Shown here: piece after piece, positions 29,183 to 36,902 of the stretch
How positions within the stretch are numbered: position 1 is the stretch's first letter
How the letters are laid out: every line of letters begins with the position of its first letter
Origin: Acinetobacter sp. ANC 3929
Lineage (GTDB): Bacteria; Pseudomonadota; Gammaproteobacteria; Pseudomonadales; Moraxellaceae
DNA: 64,000 nt
Direction: 5' to 3'
NCBI RefSeq assembly: GCF_000369405.1
Contig: NZ_KB849998.1
Location: forward strand, 1-64,000
The notes under the pieces: generated by a model
What the model saw: the letters and a program-made list of their open reading frames with translations, nothing else
Told to the model about the DNA's origin: nothing
The model's database searches: none
Program-made: the position numbers and the translations under genes

Positions 29183-29380
29183 TTAAAAAGTAGGTCTGAT
29201 TTTTAAAATAACCTTATGTCCACCATCATGCTGATTAATGACATGATGGACATTTTCAATTAAGCCCTCAACTTCAGCATCTGGTCCGTAAAAAATTCGA
29301 ATGGTCTCACCCTTTCTCGGTAAAATACTGAGTTCTATTTCAATCGCGCCTTGTTCCAGACCTTCTACATTCACCAACAT
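29183..29380 (-). CDS. Small protein of unknown function (65 aa)
   Basis: A 65-residue protein without signal peptide or membrane helix. The composition alternates hydrophobic and charged residues (IEIELSIL, ETIRIFYG, HKVILKIRP), which suggests a small beta-rich fold. AGGAAGG lies before the start and it faces the shared terminator, which supports a real gene. The next minus-strand gene upstream begins at 29864 and ends 106 bases away, so co-transcription is possible. No function can be assigned. Confidence 0.6.
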   Translation of the reverse strand: MLVNVEGLEQGAIEIELSILPRKGETIRIFYGPDAEVEGLIENVHHVINQHDGGHKVILKIRPTF

Positions 29381-29486
29381 ATTTTTTACCTTCCTCTTGT
29401 TTCCTTTACTGTAAAAAGATTCAAGTCAAAATGTCTAATCAAACATGTTCAGATTATGTAATCTTTAAATAAATCATAGCCTTGAT

Positions 29487-29864
29487 TTACTCATCGTAGT
29501 TCAAATCATCTTCATCGACATTAATAAAATCAGGTAAAGGGGTTTGCTCAAATTGTACGGCCAAAATATCAGTCTGCTTGAGTAAACGAGCCTTGGCTAC
29601 ACGGTGCATTCCATCCATCACTCGACCTTCAGCGCACAGGATAATCGGATAACTCAGATCAGCATCTTGCACCAATTGAAAGTGTTCAATGATTTGCTGC
29701 GTGGTCGGATACTGATCTGGAAACCAATAGGCTTCATTGAGTTCTTGAATATCAACAAGTTGTACTTTCTTGATCACAAGAGTTTTGGTTAGCTCAACCA
29801 GATGATGTACATCCCAAATATAAGTATCTTGACCCACTTGCCTAAAGTGATATTGCCTACGCAC
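29487..29864 (-). CDS. ParB/sulfiredoxin-fold small protein
   Basis: The 125-residue protein has a ParB-N-like core: SYPIILCAEGRVMDGMHRVAKARLL (about 71-95; key residues Gly-Arg, Asp-Gly-Met-His-Arg) corresponds to the G-x-x-R nucleotide-binding box. The helix-turn-helix and dimerisation domains of true ParB are missing, so chromosome partitioning is unlikely. Stand-alone domains of this fold can bind or hydrolyse nucleotides. The C-terminus is acidic. It starts 72 bases from the divergent gene at 29937 and may be functionally linked to it. Confidence 0.7.
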   Translation of the reverse strand: MRRQYHFRQVGQDTYIWDVHHLVELTKTLVIKKVQLVDIQELNEAYWFPDQYPTTQQIIEHFQLVQDADLSYPIILCAEGRVMDGMHRVAKARLLKQTDILAVQFEQTPLPDFINVDEDDLNYDE

Positions 29865-29936
29865 GTTTTAATCCATCGTTAATTTCAGATATGATAATAA
29901 GCTTAGCTTCTCACCAATAACAGCATACATAAAACA

Positions 29937-31073
29937 ATGACCGATAATTACTGGAAGTTTATCTTAGGCTTACAACATAATGCCCAACAATTTTTTAAAG
30001 ACCTAACTTCTCATCATACTGTTCGTCACCATTGGAGCATTCGTAATCACGATATTTTTATGGTTCGAAATTTAGAAGATTCCTCTCTCGTTTATGACTC
30101 AATTGATGCCTTAATATTTGATCTATTTCATCAAGGTGCCTACGATTGTTCGCTTTATCCTTTTGATCTACTTTTTCCTAAATTTGAAAAAATTCAATCT
30201 AATTTTTTACTTGAAATAAATAATTATCCAGTATTAATCTTCAAGCTAAGGCACACTAATATCGCATTAATAAAAATAGAAAGAGAGGTTGTAAAAGAGA
30301 TTCAACCTATAGGTGATCCTAGAGAGTTTTGGGGAACTCTATCTACACAAGACGTGTCTAACTATATGTTGTTTACTCTTATTCCTCTAAATTTGGAGCA
30401 AAACAAAAAAATTAGAATATTTGATAGCTGTCTGAATTGGGAAAACTTCTATAAACAAACCCAAGAGATTATTCGTTCTACACCTTATCAATTTTATGGA
30501 ACCTATGATATTTCATTCATAAACAACTTACATCTTTACCCTCACGAAGAAGAAGGATGTACTTTTCCATTGCTAGAGAATCCCTCTTCACAAAATAATC
30601 TTGCATTCACCCTGTTTCAACAATTCGAAACTTTACAAATTAATCTTCGAGGCTTTAAACATCCACGTAATGAAATGGCTGAATATCAAAACTTTGATCT
30701 GGAAGAAATCAATAAACTTAATCTCTATGAGGAATCAATTAATCAACAATTTGTCCAACTCATTTGCCATACTGCTAATAGTTATCAAACATCTTATATC
30801 TCGGTAAAAACTCAAAATGAGTTAGAAAAAGAAATAATATTATGTAAAAAACAATCTGGTTTGCAAGATTCATCAGTTATTGAAAATACCACTTCGCCAG
30901 AACCTGAAACTATTTCTGGTTGGCGAGCACTAACCACACTATTCATCGTCTTAGCAATACTCTTAATAATATTATATGGCCTATTTTTATTAGTTCAGAA
31001 ATATGAATTTGCTCAGTTTTTATTACTTATTACCACAATCTTGTCTGTACTTATAGTTATAGGACGGAAATAA
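29937..31073 (+). CDS. Membrane-anchored protein of unknown family, copy 2
   Basis: The 378-residue protein has no signal peptide and ends with two hydrophobic helices (about 330-353 and 357-375). By eye it matches the product of 28121-29125 in order: FW (131-132), LNW (166-168), FYG (186-188), Cys208, an EE-IN segment near 256 and TANSYQT (279-285). It is notably more AT-rich than its neighbours and uses many AAT, ATA and TTA codons, suggesting a different history or relaxed constraint. No catalytic motif is recognisable. It ends at the terminator shared with rplT. Confidence 0.72.
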   Translation: MTDNYWKFILGLQHNAQQFFKDLTSHHTVRHHWSIRNHDIFMVRNLEDSSLVYDSIDALIFDLFHQGAYDCSLYPFDLLFPKFEKIQSNFLLEINNYPVLIFKLRHTNIALIKIEREVVKEIQPIGDPREFWGTLSTQDVSNYMLFTLIPLNLEQNKKIRIFDSCLNWENFYKQTQEIIRSTPYQFYGTYDISFINNLHLYPHEEEGCTFPLLENPSSQNNLAFTLFQQFETLQINLRGFKHPRNEMAEYQNFDLEEINKLNLYEESINQQFVQLICHTANSYQTSYISVKTQNELEKEIILCKKQSGLQDSSVIENTTSPEPETISGWRALTTLFIVLAILLIILYGLFLLVQKYEFAQFLLLITTILSVLIVIGRK

Positions 31074-31099
31074 AAAAGACCGCTAAAAAGCGGTCTTCT
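31072..31099. terminator. Terminator shared by rplT and the facing gene
   Basis: AAGACCGC (31076-31083) pairs with GCGGTCTT (31090-31097) around TAAAAA. An A-run lies before the stem, giving a T-run for the rplT strand; the other side is weaker. Confidence 0.8.
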
Positions 31100-31113
31100 T
31101 TGAATCTCTAAGC

Positions 31114-31473
31114 TTATGCAGCTAATGCACCTTTAGCTTTTTCAGCTAAAGCAGCAAATGCAACTGCATCATGCATAGCGATGTCAGCTAATACGCGACG
31201 GTCGATGATCACTTGAGCTTTTTTCAAGCCATCGATCATACGGCTGTAAGACAAACCGTTAAGACGAGCACCAGCATTGATACGCGCAATCCATAAAGCA
31301 CGGAATTGACGTTTCTTCTGACGGCGGTCACGGTAAGCGTATTGACCAGCTTTGATTACCGCTTGGAACGCTACGCGATAAACGCGTGAACGAGCACCAT
31401 AGTAACCTTTAGCGCGAGCAAGAATTTTTTTGTGACGACGATGAGCCACTACACCACGTTTTACACGAGCCAT
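31114..31473 (-). CDS. rplT: 50S ribosomal protein L20
   Basis: The 119-residue basic protein starts [22 protein letters not shown] and follows the family to its end. L20 is an early 23S rRNA-binding assembly protein. It follows rpmI by 11 bases. In several bacteria L20 represses translation of its own operon. Downstream, pheS no longer follows directly, as it does in the enterobacterial order. Confidence 0.98.
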   Translation of the reverse strand: MARVKRGVVAHRRHKKILARAKGYYGARSRVYRVAFQAVIKAGQYAYRDRRQKKRQFRALWIARINAGARLNGLSYSRMIDGLKKAQVIIDRRVLADIAMHDAVAFAALAEKAKGALAA

Positions 31474-31484
31474 TTATAATCTCC

Positions 31485-31679
31485 TTAGATGTATGGGCAC
31501 ATACGACGAACTGATGCAACGTCACTTACGTGAACCATTACACAGCCGCGCAATTGACGGATACGCTTAGCAGATTTTTTGGTCAAAATGTGGCGTTTGA
31601 ACGCTTGTTTACGCTTAAAGCCGTTTGCAGTCGCTTTGAAGCGTTTAGCTGCACCACGGCGAGTTTTCATCTTAGGCAT
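31485..31679 (-). CDS. rpmI: 50S ribosomal protein L35
   Basis: Starting at ATG 31679, preceded by AGAGG, the product is the standard 64-residue L35 ([20 protein letters not shown] start), highly basic. The frame is open upstream, but the extra residues are not part of L35. Separation from infC by about 4.7 kb means rpmI-rplT needs its own promoter within 31680-31916, which is shared with the divergent MFS gene. Confidence 0.97.
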   Translation of the reverse strand: MPKMKTRRGAAKRFKATANGFKRKQAFKRHILTKKSAKRIRQLRGCVMVHVSDVASVRRMCPYI

Positions 31680-31916
31680 AACAACCTCTTTTGAACACCT
31701 GTTCGGAACGTTTGCACCATTGCAAAAACGACCTGCAGGTAAGGGAGCAAGTATTCTAAAGCATAGCAAGCTAAAACAAAAGTAAAATGCTCATTTTTTG
31801 ATAGTAAATCGTCTATTTTTTATAAACGTTATTTTCTATAACCAATTCTCAAATTACGAGAAACATCCACAAAATTAACACCTATAATAAATACAAGCTC
31901 TTAAATTCAAACAAAT

Positions 31917-33170
31917 ATGACTATACAGAATGATGCTTTCGCTGCATTGCGGTATCGGGATTTCTCTATTGTGACCATTAATCAATTCTGCTTAACACTG
32001 GCAATTTTGATTCAGGAAATTATCGTCGCCTATTCACTCTATCAAATCACCCGCGACCCTCTGACCTTAGGTTTCATTGGTCTGGCAGAAGCGATTCCAT
32101 TTATCACGCTTTCGTTATGGGGTGGCTATTTCGCGGATAAACTGAATAAACAGACCATCATGAAAATCTGCTTATTCTTTTCGATTCCTTTACCGTTAAT
32201 TCTATGGGCACTGTTTCATTTACATGGTTTAGAAAAAATTGGAATTAGCACCCTTTCTTGGGGCATCTATGCCGTCATTTTTGCTTTAGGTACCATCCGA
32301 GGCTTCTATAATCCATCTGCGACCTCACTCAAACCCTTTCTGATCCCACGTGAACTCTATGCCAATGGTGCAACATGGACCACAATTGGTTGGCAAAGTG
32401 GTGTGATCATTGGCCCAATGCTCGGTGGTTTTATGTTGGCTTTTCTGGGGCGTGAAACCAGCTTATTTGCTGTTACTACTTTATTGGCCACCTGCTTTAT
32501 CCTAATTACACGTTTGCAGAAACGTACTTTCCCGAAAATGGAAACGGAGAATGTATTACAAAGCCTGACTGACGGTTTCCGCTTTATCTGGAAAACTAAA
32601 ATCGTTTTATGGGCAATTTCACTCGATCTGGTCTCTGTACTCTTTGGAGGTGTGATTGCATTATTGCCAATTTTTGCCGAAGAAATTTTAAAAGTCGGTC
32701 CTGAAGGTCTTGGTTATTTGCGTGCTGCGCCATCCATTGGTGCTCTCATGACCATGATTGCGCTGACCAAATTCCCACCTATGCAACATGCTTGGCGGAA
32801 TATGTTATTGGCCGTTGCTGGCTTTGGTCTCTTCACTATCCTCTTTGCTTTTTCAAACCATATGTGGCTGTCTCTATTCGCACTCGCGATGACAGGTGCC
32901 TGCGATAGTATTTCCGTGGTCGTTCGCCAAACTGTATTACAAATCTTCCCGCCAGAAAATATGCGAGGCCGTGTTGCAGCGGTCAACGGTATGTTCGTTT
33001 CGTCGAGTAATGAACTTGGTGCTTTTGAGTCAGGTCTGGCTGCCAAATATTTAGGTACAATCACTGCAACTATTCTTGGCGGTTGTATGACACTTGCTGT
33101 AGTGAGTTATTGCTGGTTTAAAACCAGTGATTTATTCAAAGTTGATATTACCAAGGGTTCGGATCACTAA
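31917..33170 (+). CDS. MFS transporter, EntS/MFS_3-like
   Basis: The 417-residue permease has about eleven to twelve membrane helices. The loop GGYFADKLNKQ after TM2 corresponds to the MFS signature, and the motif NMRGRVAAVNGMF is typical of the MFS_3 (EntS-like) branch. Such carriers are usually drug/proton or siderophore exporters; no substrate gene is adjacent, so specificity is unknown. It is monocistronic between rpmI (divergent) and a shared terminator. Confidence 0.88.
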   Translation: MTIQNDAFAALRYRDFSIVTINQFCLTLAILIQEIIVAYSLYQITRDPLTLGFIGLAEAIPFITLSLWGGYFADKLNKQTIMKICLFFSIPLPLILWALFHLHGLEKIGISTLSWGIYAVIFALGTIRGFYNPSATSLKPFLIPRELYANGATWTTIGWQSGVIIGPMLGGFMLAFLGRETSLFAVTTLLATCFILITRLQKRTFPKMETENVLQSLTDGFRFIWKTKIVLWAISLDLVSVLFGGVIALLPIFAEEILKVGPEGLGYLRAAPSIGALMTMIALTKFPPMQHAWRNMLLAVAGFGLFTILFAFSNHMWLSLFALAMTGACDSISVVVRQTVLQIFPPENMRGRVAAVNGMFVSSSNELGAFESGLAAKYLGTITATILGGCMTLAVVSYCWFKTSDLFKVDITKGSDH

Positions 33171-33173
33171 ATA

Positions 33174-33201
33174 AAAGGGAAAGAAAAGCATCTTTCCCTT
33201 T
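33174..33201. terminator. Terminator between MFS gene and yqaA-like gene
   Basis: AAAGGGAAAGA and TCTTTCCCTTT form a perfect 11-bp stem around AAAGCA. Confidence 0.8.
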
Positions 33202-33205
33202 CTCA

Positions 33206-33631
33206 TTAAAAGAGACCAAGATATAAAGCGTACAGCGTTAAATAGCGACCAGCTTTGGCGATGGTAACAATCAATAAGAATCGCCAAAAGTTCTCCTTCA
33301 TTAACCCTGCAATTAATGTGATCGGATCACCAATCACGGGGGTCCAACTGAGTAACAGCGAATAAAAACCATATTTATGATAAATCTGTTGTGCCTGTTC
33401 TAAACGCTGAGCTGAAACAGGAAACCACTTTTTATCTTTAAAGTGTTCAATTTTTAGTCCTAGCCACCAATTCACGCAGGAGCCCAATACATTACCAATG
33501 GTCGCAACGATGATCAGATAAAAAGGATTGGAAAGCCCTTGTATCAACAGCGTTATTAATACCGCTTCAGACTGTAACGGTAATAAGGTCGCAGCACCAA
33601 AGGCTGAGAGAAATAATAAAAAATAGGACAT
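33206..33631 (-). CDS. YqaA/DedA-like (VTT domain) membrane protein
   Basis: The 141-residue protein resembles E. coli YqaA: hydrophobic N-terminus LSAFGAATLLPLQSEAVL, a Gly/Asn-rich segment GNVLGSCVNWWLG, and the SWTPVIGDPITLIAG re-entrant motif with its conserved Pro and Asp. VTT/DedA-type proteins are linked to lipid-carrier recycling, but YqaA itself is uncharacterised. It starts about 65 bases after the NAT gene on the same strand. Confidence 0.85.
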   Translation of the reverse strand: MSYFLLFLSAFGAATLLPLQSEAVLITLLIQGLSNPFYLIIVATIGNVLGSCVNWWLGLKIEHFKDKKWFPVSAQRLEQAQQIYHKYGFYSLLLSWTPVIGDPITLIAGLMKENFWRFLLIVTIAKAGRYLTLYALYLGLF

Positions 33632-33695
33632 TAACTCAAGGATTCACTCAAAACGGGACAACACATCGACCTGAACAGACAATATCGTGTGAACC

Positions 33696-34547
33696 TTATG
33701 GATTCAAGGCCAATTTTGCCCAAACCGCTTTAAGCTTTTGTTGCGCAATATCAATCCGAAAAACGCTTTTAATGGTTTGTTCAAAATCATCAAAAGTGGA
33801 TAACTCTTTCTTGTCAGAGTTTCCTTTGCCATGTGTTCTTAAAACACGATCTTTTAAGGTAATTCGCATTTCTGCATTGGCAGTAGATAACATTAAATAC
33901 TGGGTAAATAATGATTTGGGCGATGTTGAAATATACCAATTGGCAATCAAGGCATCAGCCGTTGCAATCTGCTGTTCAGGATTAATTGCATAGATATTTA
34001 CCCATTCATCATGAATACAAGCTTGCAGCATATATTTCATTTCTGTCAGCGCCGCACTATCTAAATCACACTGTGCCACATCAACAAATCTAAAATCTTC
34101 CAATGGCGTCGGCTGCGTCTCACCAATATTATTCAGAGACACAATCGTAGTTGGAGTCATGCCTCCAAAGCCAGGATCGTATAAAAATAATTGCTGCTCA
34201 ATACGGACCAAGGTCACCAAGTGCGTACGAACCGGAGATGTTGTCGGTGTGCTTTGATAGTACACCCGACCAAGTACGTTATACGCCTCATACCCCAGTT
34301 CCGTTAGGACAATTCTGGTGAGGGTACTGTGTTCTAAACAGTAAGCTTCACGATTTTCAATCAATAATTTTTGGACAAGTTGATCTGGCTCTAATGAAAC
34401 CTCATCCCCTAAAAAAGAGGAAAAATTACCAAAAGGAATAGCTTGCACATGAAGGCTTAATAAGCTTTTTAGATTAGCCAAGGTTGGAGAGAAATCACCT
34501 TCAAAACCAAGCCTGGATAAATAGCGTGTAGAAATTTTGGATTGCAT
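33696..34547 (-). CDS. Arylamine N-acetyltransferase
   Basis: NAT transfers acetyl from acetyl-CoA to aromatic amines and hydrazines. The 283-residue product shows the Cys-His-Asp triad: Cys70 in EAYCLEHST, His109 in VRTHLV and Asp124 in LYDPGFGG, plus the N-terminal LHVQAIPFGN segment. EAYC replaces the more usual GGYC, so the residues just before the nucleophile are unusual. Its natural substrate cannot be told. Confidence 0.88.
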   Translation of the reverse strand: MQSKISTRYLSRLGFEGDFSPTLANLKSLLSLHVQAIPFGNFSSFLGDEVSLEPDQLVQKLLIENREAYCLEHSTLTRIVLTELGYEAYNVLGRVYYQSTPTTSPVRTHLVTLVRIEQQLFLYDPGFGGMTPTTIVSLNNIGETQPTPLEDFRFVDVAQCDLDSAALTEMKYMLQACIHDEWVNIYAINPEQQIATADALIANWYISTSPKSLFTQYLMLSTANAEMRITLKDRVLRTHGKGNSDKKELSTFDDFEQTIKSVFRIDIAQQKLKAVWAKLALNP

Positions 34548-34667
34548 GATGCTTTATCTTTGATGAACTGAAATCATCCTATCTTGATCGCACCAAGACA
34601 AGATGAAAAATTACACAATTATAAAATAGTCATGCTTACACGGCTAAAAGAATGGTTTTGGCACAGA

Positions 34668-35111
34668 TTATTTCTTCGTTTTCGCAACCTTGGATCGGAC
34701 AGAAAAATACATAACTGAAAAAACGAATGGAAAAAGAAATAAGAGCCAAAATGTAAGATCAGATCTAATAATTTTTTGGTACAGGGTAAGTTGCATTTCC
34801 CCCGCAGAAACCGCAGCCCAGTCAATAGATACAGTATGATCAAGATAGCTACATAACACCAATGATAAACTTAAAAAGCCAGCAAAAAACCAGCTACTAC
34901 AATATGATTTTTTGGTCTCTAGCTGTAGCCAAGCAAAGAGTGTAGAAAATAAGAGCCCTAAAACAGTAATAAAAATAAATACCAAAACCGCTAAATGGCT
35001 CTCTGAATAAAGCATTTGCAGCTGAGCACAAAGGCTTGCTGTAAGCAACAACAAACCCATCGCAATTGCCCAATGCTTAAAATAGCTGTCCCTTCCAATG
35101 CCCTGATTCAT
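34668..35111 (-). CDS. Four-helix membrane protein of unknown function
   Basis: The 147-residue protein has four hydrophobic segments (about 14-34, 39-62, 70-90 and 119-140) and a basic C-terminus. No family is recognised. Its start overlaps the stop of the upstream GST gene by 4 bases (ATGA), a strong sign that it is translated and coupled to it. No terminator is obvious after it. Confidence 0.65.
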   Translation of the reverse strand: MNQGIGRDSYFKHWAIAMGLLLLTASLCAQLQMLYSESHLAVLVFIFITVLGLLFSTLFAWLQLETKKSYCSSWFFAGFLSLSLVLCSYLDHTVSIDWAAVSAGEMQLTLYQKIIRSDLTFWLLFLFPFVFSVMYFSVRSKVAKTKK

Positions 35112-35728
35112 CCAACTTTAATCGACAAGGCCTTTTGTATCGCAGGACGAGCGGTTAAGCGTTCGATGTAATCTTTCACATACGGATAGTCTTCCAGCTG
35201 AATGCCCTGCCATTCATAACGTAATGCCCAAGGTAAGATCGCCATATCCGCAATTGAATATTCACCTGCCACAAACTTTTGACCAATCAACTGTTTGTTC
35301 AAAACACCATACAAGCGCTTGGTTTCATTCACATAACGATCAATCGCATAGGGAATACGTTCAGCGGCAAACTTATTAAAATGGTGATTTTGTCCAAGCA
35401 TTGGACCAAAACCACCCATTTGCCACATCAACCATTGTTCAACCTCAACTCGTTCTTGCTCATCGCCTGGATAGAACAAACCTGTTTTTCGGCCTAAGTA
35501 TTGTAAGATCGCCCCTGACTCAAACACTGAAATCGGTTCACCACGTGGACCATTTTGATCAACAATCGCTGGAATTTTATTATTTGGAGAGATTTTTAAA
35601 AAATCGGGTTGGAACTGATCATTTTCCAAAATATTGATGGGGAAAATCTGATACTCAAGCCCCATTTCTTCTAAGGCGATTGTTATTTTATGGCCATTGG
35701 GTGTACCCCAATAATATAAGTCAATCAT
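35108..35728 (-). CDS. Glutathione S-transferase, YfcG/Nu-like
   Basis: The 206-residue protein has the thioredoxin-like N-domain (YYWGTPNGHKITIALEE, 6-22), the cis-proline NNKIPAIVD, the ESGAILQYL glutathione-binding segment and an all-helical C-domain with ADMAILPWALR. The start with Thr-Pro-Asn-Gly-His-Lys resembles YfcG/YghU, which have disulfide-bond reductase activity; that activity is inferred. It overlaps the membrane protein gene downstream by 4 bases. Confidence 0.9.
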   Translation of the reverse strand: MIDLYYWGTPNGHKITIALEEMGLEYQIFPINILENDQFQPDFLKISPNNKIPAIVDQNGPRGEPISVFESGAILQYLGRKTGLFYPGDEQERVEVEQWLMWQMGGFGPMLGQNHHFNKFAAERIPYAIDRYVNETKRLYGVLNKQLIGQKFVAGEYSIADMAILPWALRYEWQGIQLEDYPYVKDYIERLTARPAIQKALSIKVG

Positions 35729-35854
35729 TTATATTGTCCTATTCATCGTTATCTTGACTGTTGTTGCGTTATAGCACATTTCCTACTTATTGATCAGTAG
35801 ACAAGCACGAAAAGAAACAATAAAGCAGTGTTTTCAAAGACAATGTTCAAAGAT

Positions 35855-36175
35855 TTAAGCTTGATTATCCAAGAATTCTTTGGCTTTCTCTCCAACAAAT
35901 TTACGCCCTGCATTACTGCCATTGATCCACTCTTCCACAGAGAACAAATCAAACATACCCACCTTAAATAAGGTTGGCACAGCGAGGATCAATTCCTCTT
36001 CAACCGCCCCCCGAACGCCTGCATTATATAAATTAATATTGTGCAGCATGGTCGCGACAGTCCCCGTTTGTACACGGCTGCCATCTTTCAGTTTGACTTG
36101 TGGAAGCACTTCACCTTCTTGTACAACTTTTTGATTAATTTCAGAGAGTTCTTGAGTACCTATAACTGTAGACAT
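35855..36175 (-). CDS. Conserved hypothetical protein (106 aa)
   Basis: A small cytoplasmic protein, mixed alpha/beta by composition, with no signal peptide or Cys. The segment DGSRVQTGTVATMLHNINLYN followed by acidic helices is distinctive, but I cannot assign a function. The start ATG lies behind AGGAAAAATAC. It is the last accessory gene before infC and stands alone. Confidence 0.7.
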   Translation of the reverse strand: MSTVIGTQELSEINQKVVQEGEVLPQVKLKDGSRVQTGTVATMLHNINLYNAGVRGAVEEELILAVPTLFKVGMFDLFSVEEWINGSNAGRKFVGEKAKEFLDNQA

Positions 36176-36303
36176 GTATTTTTCCTATTTTGAAATAGTG
36201 TAATTATCTATCCACCCTATCACATCTGGTTTTCACCTGTTGTAATGATGCTTAGAAATTTTTAACCCAGTTAACGCTGATTTGATTATAAGTATTTAGA
36301 CAT

Positions 36304-36334
36304 AAAAAAAGCACCGCTGAGTGCGGTGCTTTTT
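36304..36334. terminator. Terminator after infC
   Basis: GCACCGC-TGAGT-GCGGTGC (36311-36329) is flanked by an A-run and a T-run. It ends thrS-infC transcription before the accessory cassette, so rpmI-rplT is not read from the thrS promoter. Confidence 0.88.
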
Positions 36335-36345
36335 CATAAGAAAAA

Positions 36346-36897
36346 TTACTTTTTCTTTTTCGGACCAATTAACATGCCCATTTGACGACCTTCCATCTTA
36401 GGCGCTTGTTCAATCACGCCAAATTCAGCAACGTCTGCTTCAATTTTTTGCAATTGAGCCAAACCAAGCTGTTGATGCGCCATCTCACGACCACGGAATC
36501 GTAAAGTGATTTTTACCTTATTTCCTTCTTCAAGGAAACGTAAAATTGCACGCAATTTAATTTGGTAATCACCTACATCCGTTGCAGGACGTAATTTGAT
36601 TTCTTTCACTTGCACTTGATGCTGTTTTTTCTTCGCATCTTTTTGCTTTTGCTTTAAGTCAAATAAGTGCTTGTTGTAGTCCATGATTTTACAAACAGGT
36701 GGTTCTGCATTCGCAACGATCTCAACCAAGTCAAGATGAGCTTCTTCAGCAGCACGCAACGCTTCAGTTAATGAAACGACACCTTTTTGTTCTCCATCTG
36801 CAGCGACGAGGCGTACTTCTTTTGCACGGATCTCTTCGTTAATTGCAGGACGGTTACTTTTAGCACCTTGTTGTTGGTTACGGTCAGGCTGTTTAAT
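36346..36897 (-). CDS. infC: Translation initiation factor IF-3 (ATT start)
   Basis: IF-3 prevents premature subunit joining and checks start-codon choice. The ATG-started frame would begin inside the N-domain, but the reading frame continues upstream to an ATT at 36895-36897, preceded by GGAG at 8 bases. That gives 183 residues, the full two-domain length with [21 protein letters not shown] is the known unusual start of infC and is the basis of IF-3 autoregulation. The gap to the thrS stop is 5 bases, so the SD lies inside the last thrS codons. Confidence 0.95.
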   Translation of the reverse strand: MKQPDRNQQQGAKSNRPAINEEIRAKEVRLVAADGEQKGVVSLTEALRAAEEAHLDLVEIVANAEPPVCKIMDYNKHLFDLKQKQKDAKKKQHQVQVKEIKLRPATDVGDYQIKLRAILRFLEEGNKVKITLRFRGREMAHQQLGLAQLQKIEADVAEFGVIEQAPKMEGRQMGMLIGPKKKK

Positions 36898-36902
36898 CTT
36901 TA

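Noticed and set aside
31680-31769. 30-codon upstream extension of rpmI
   Set aside because: L35 is 64 residues and starts MPKMKT, with AGAGG before ATG 31679.
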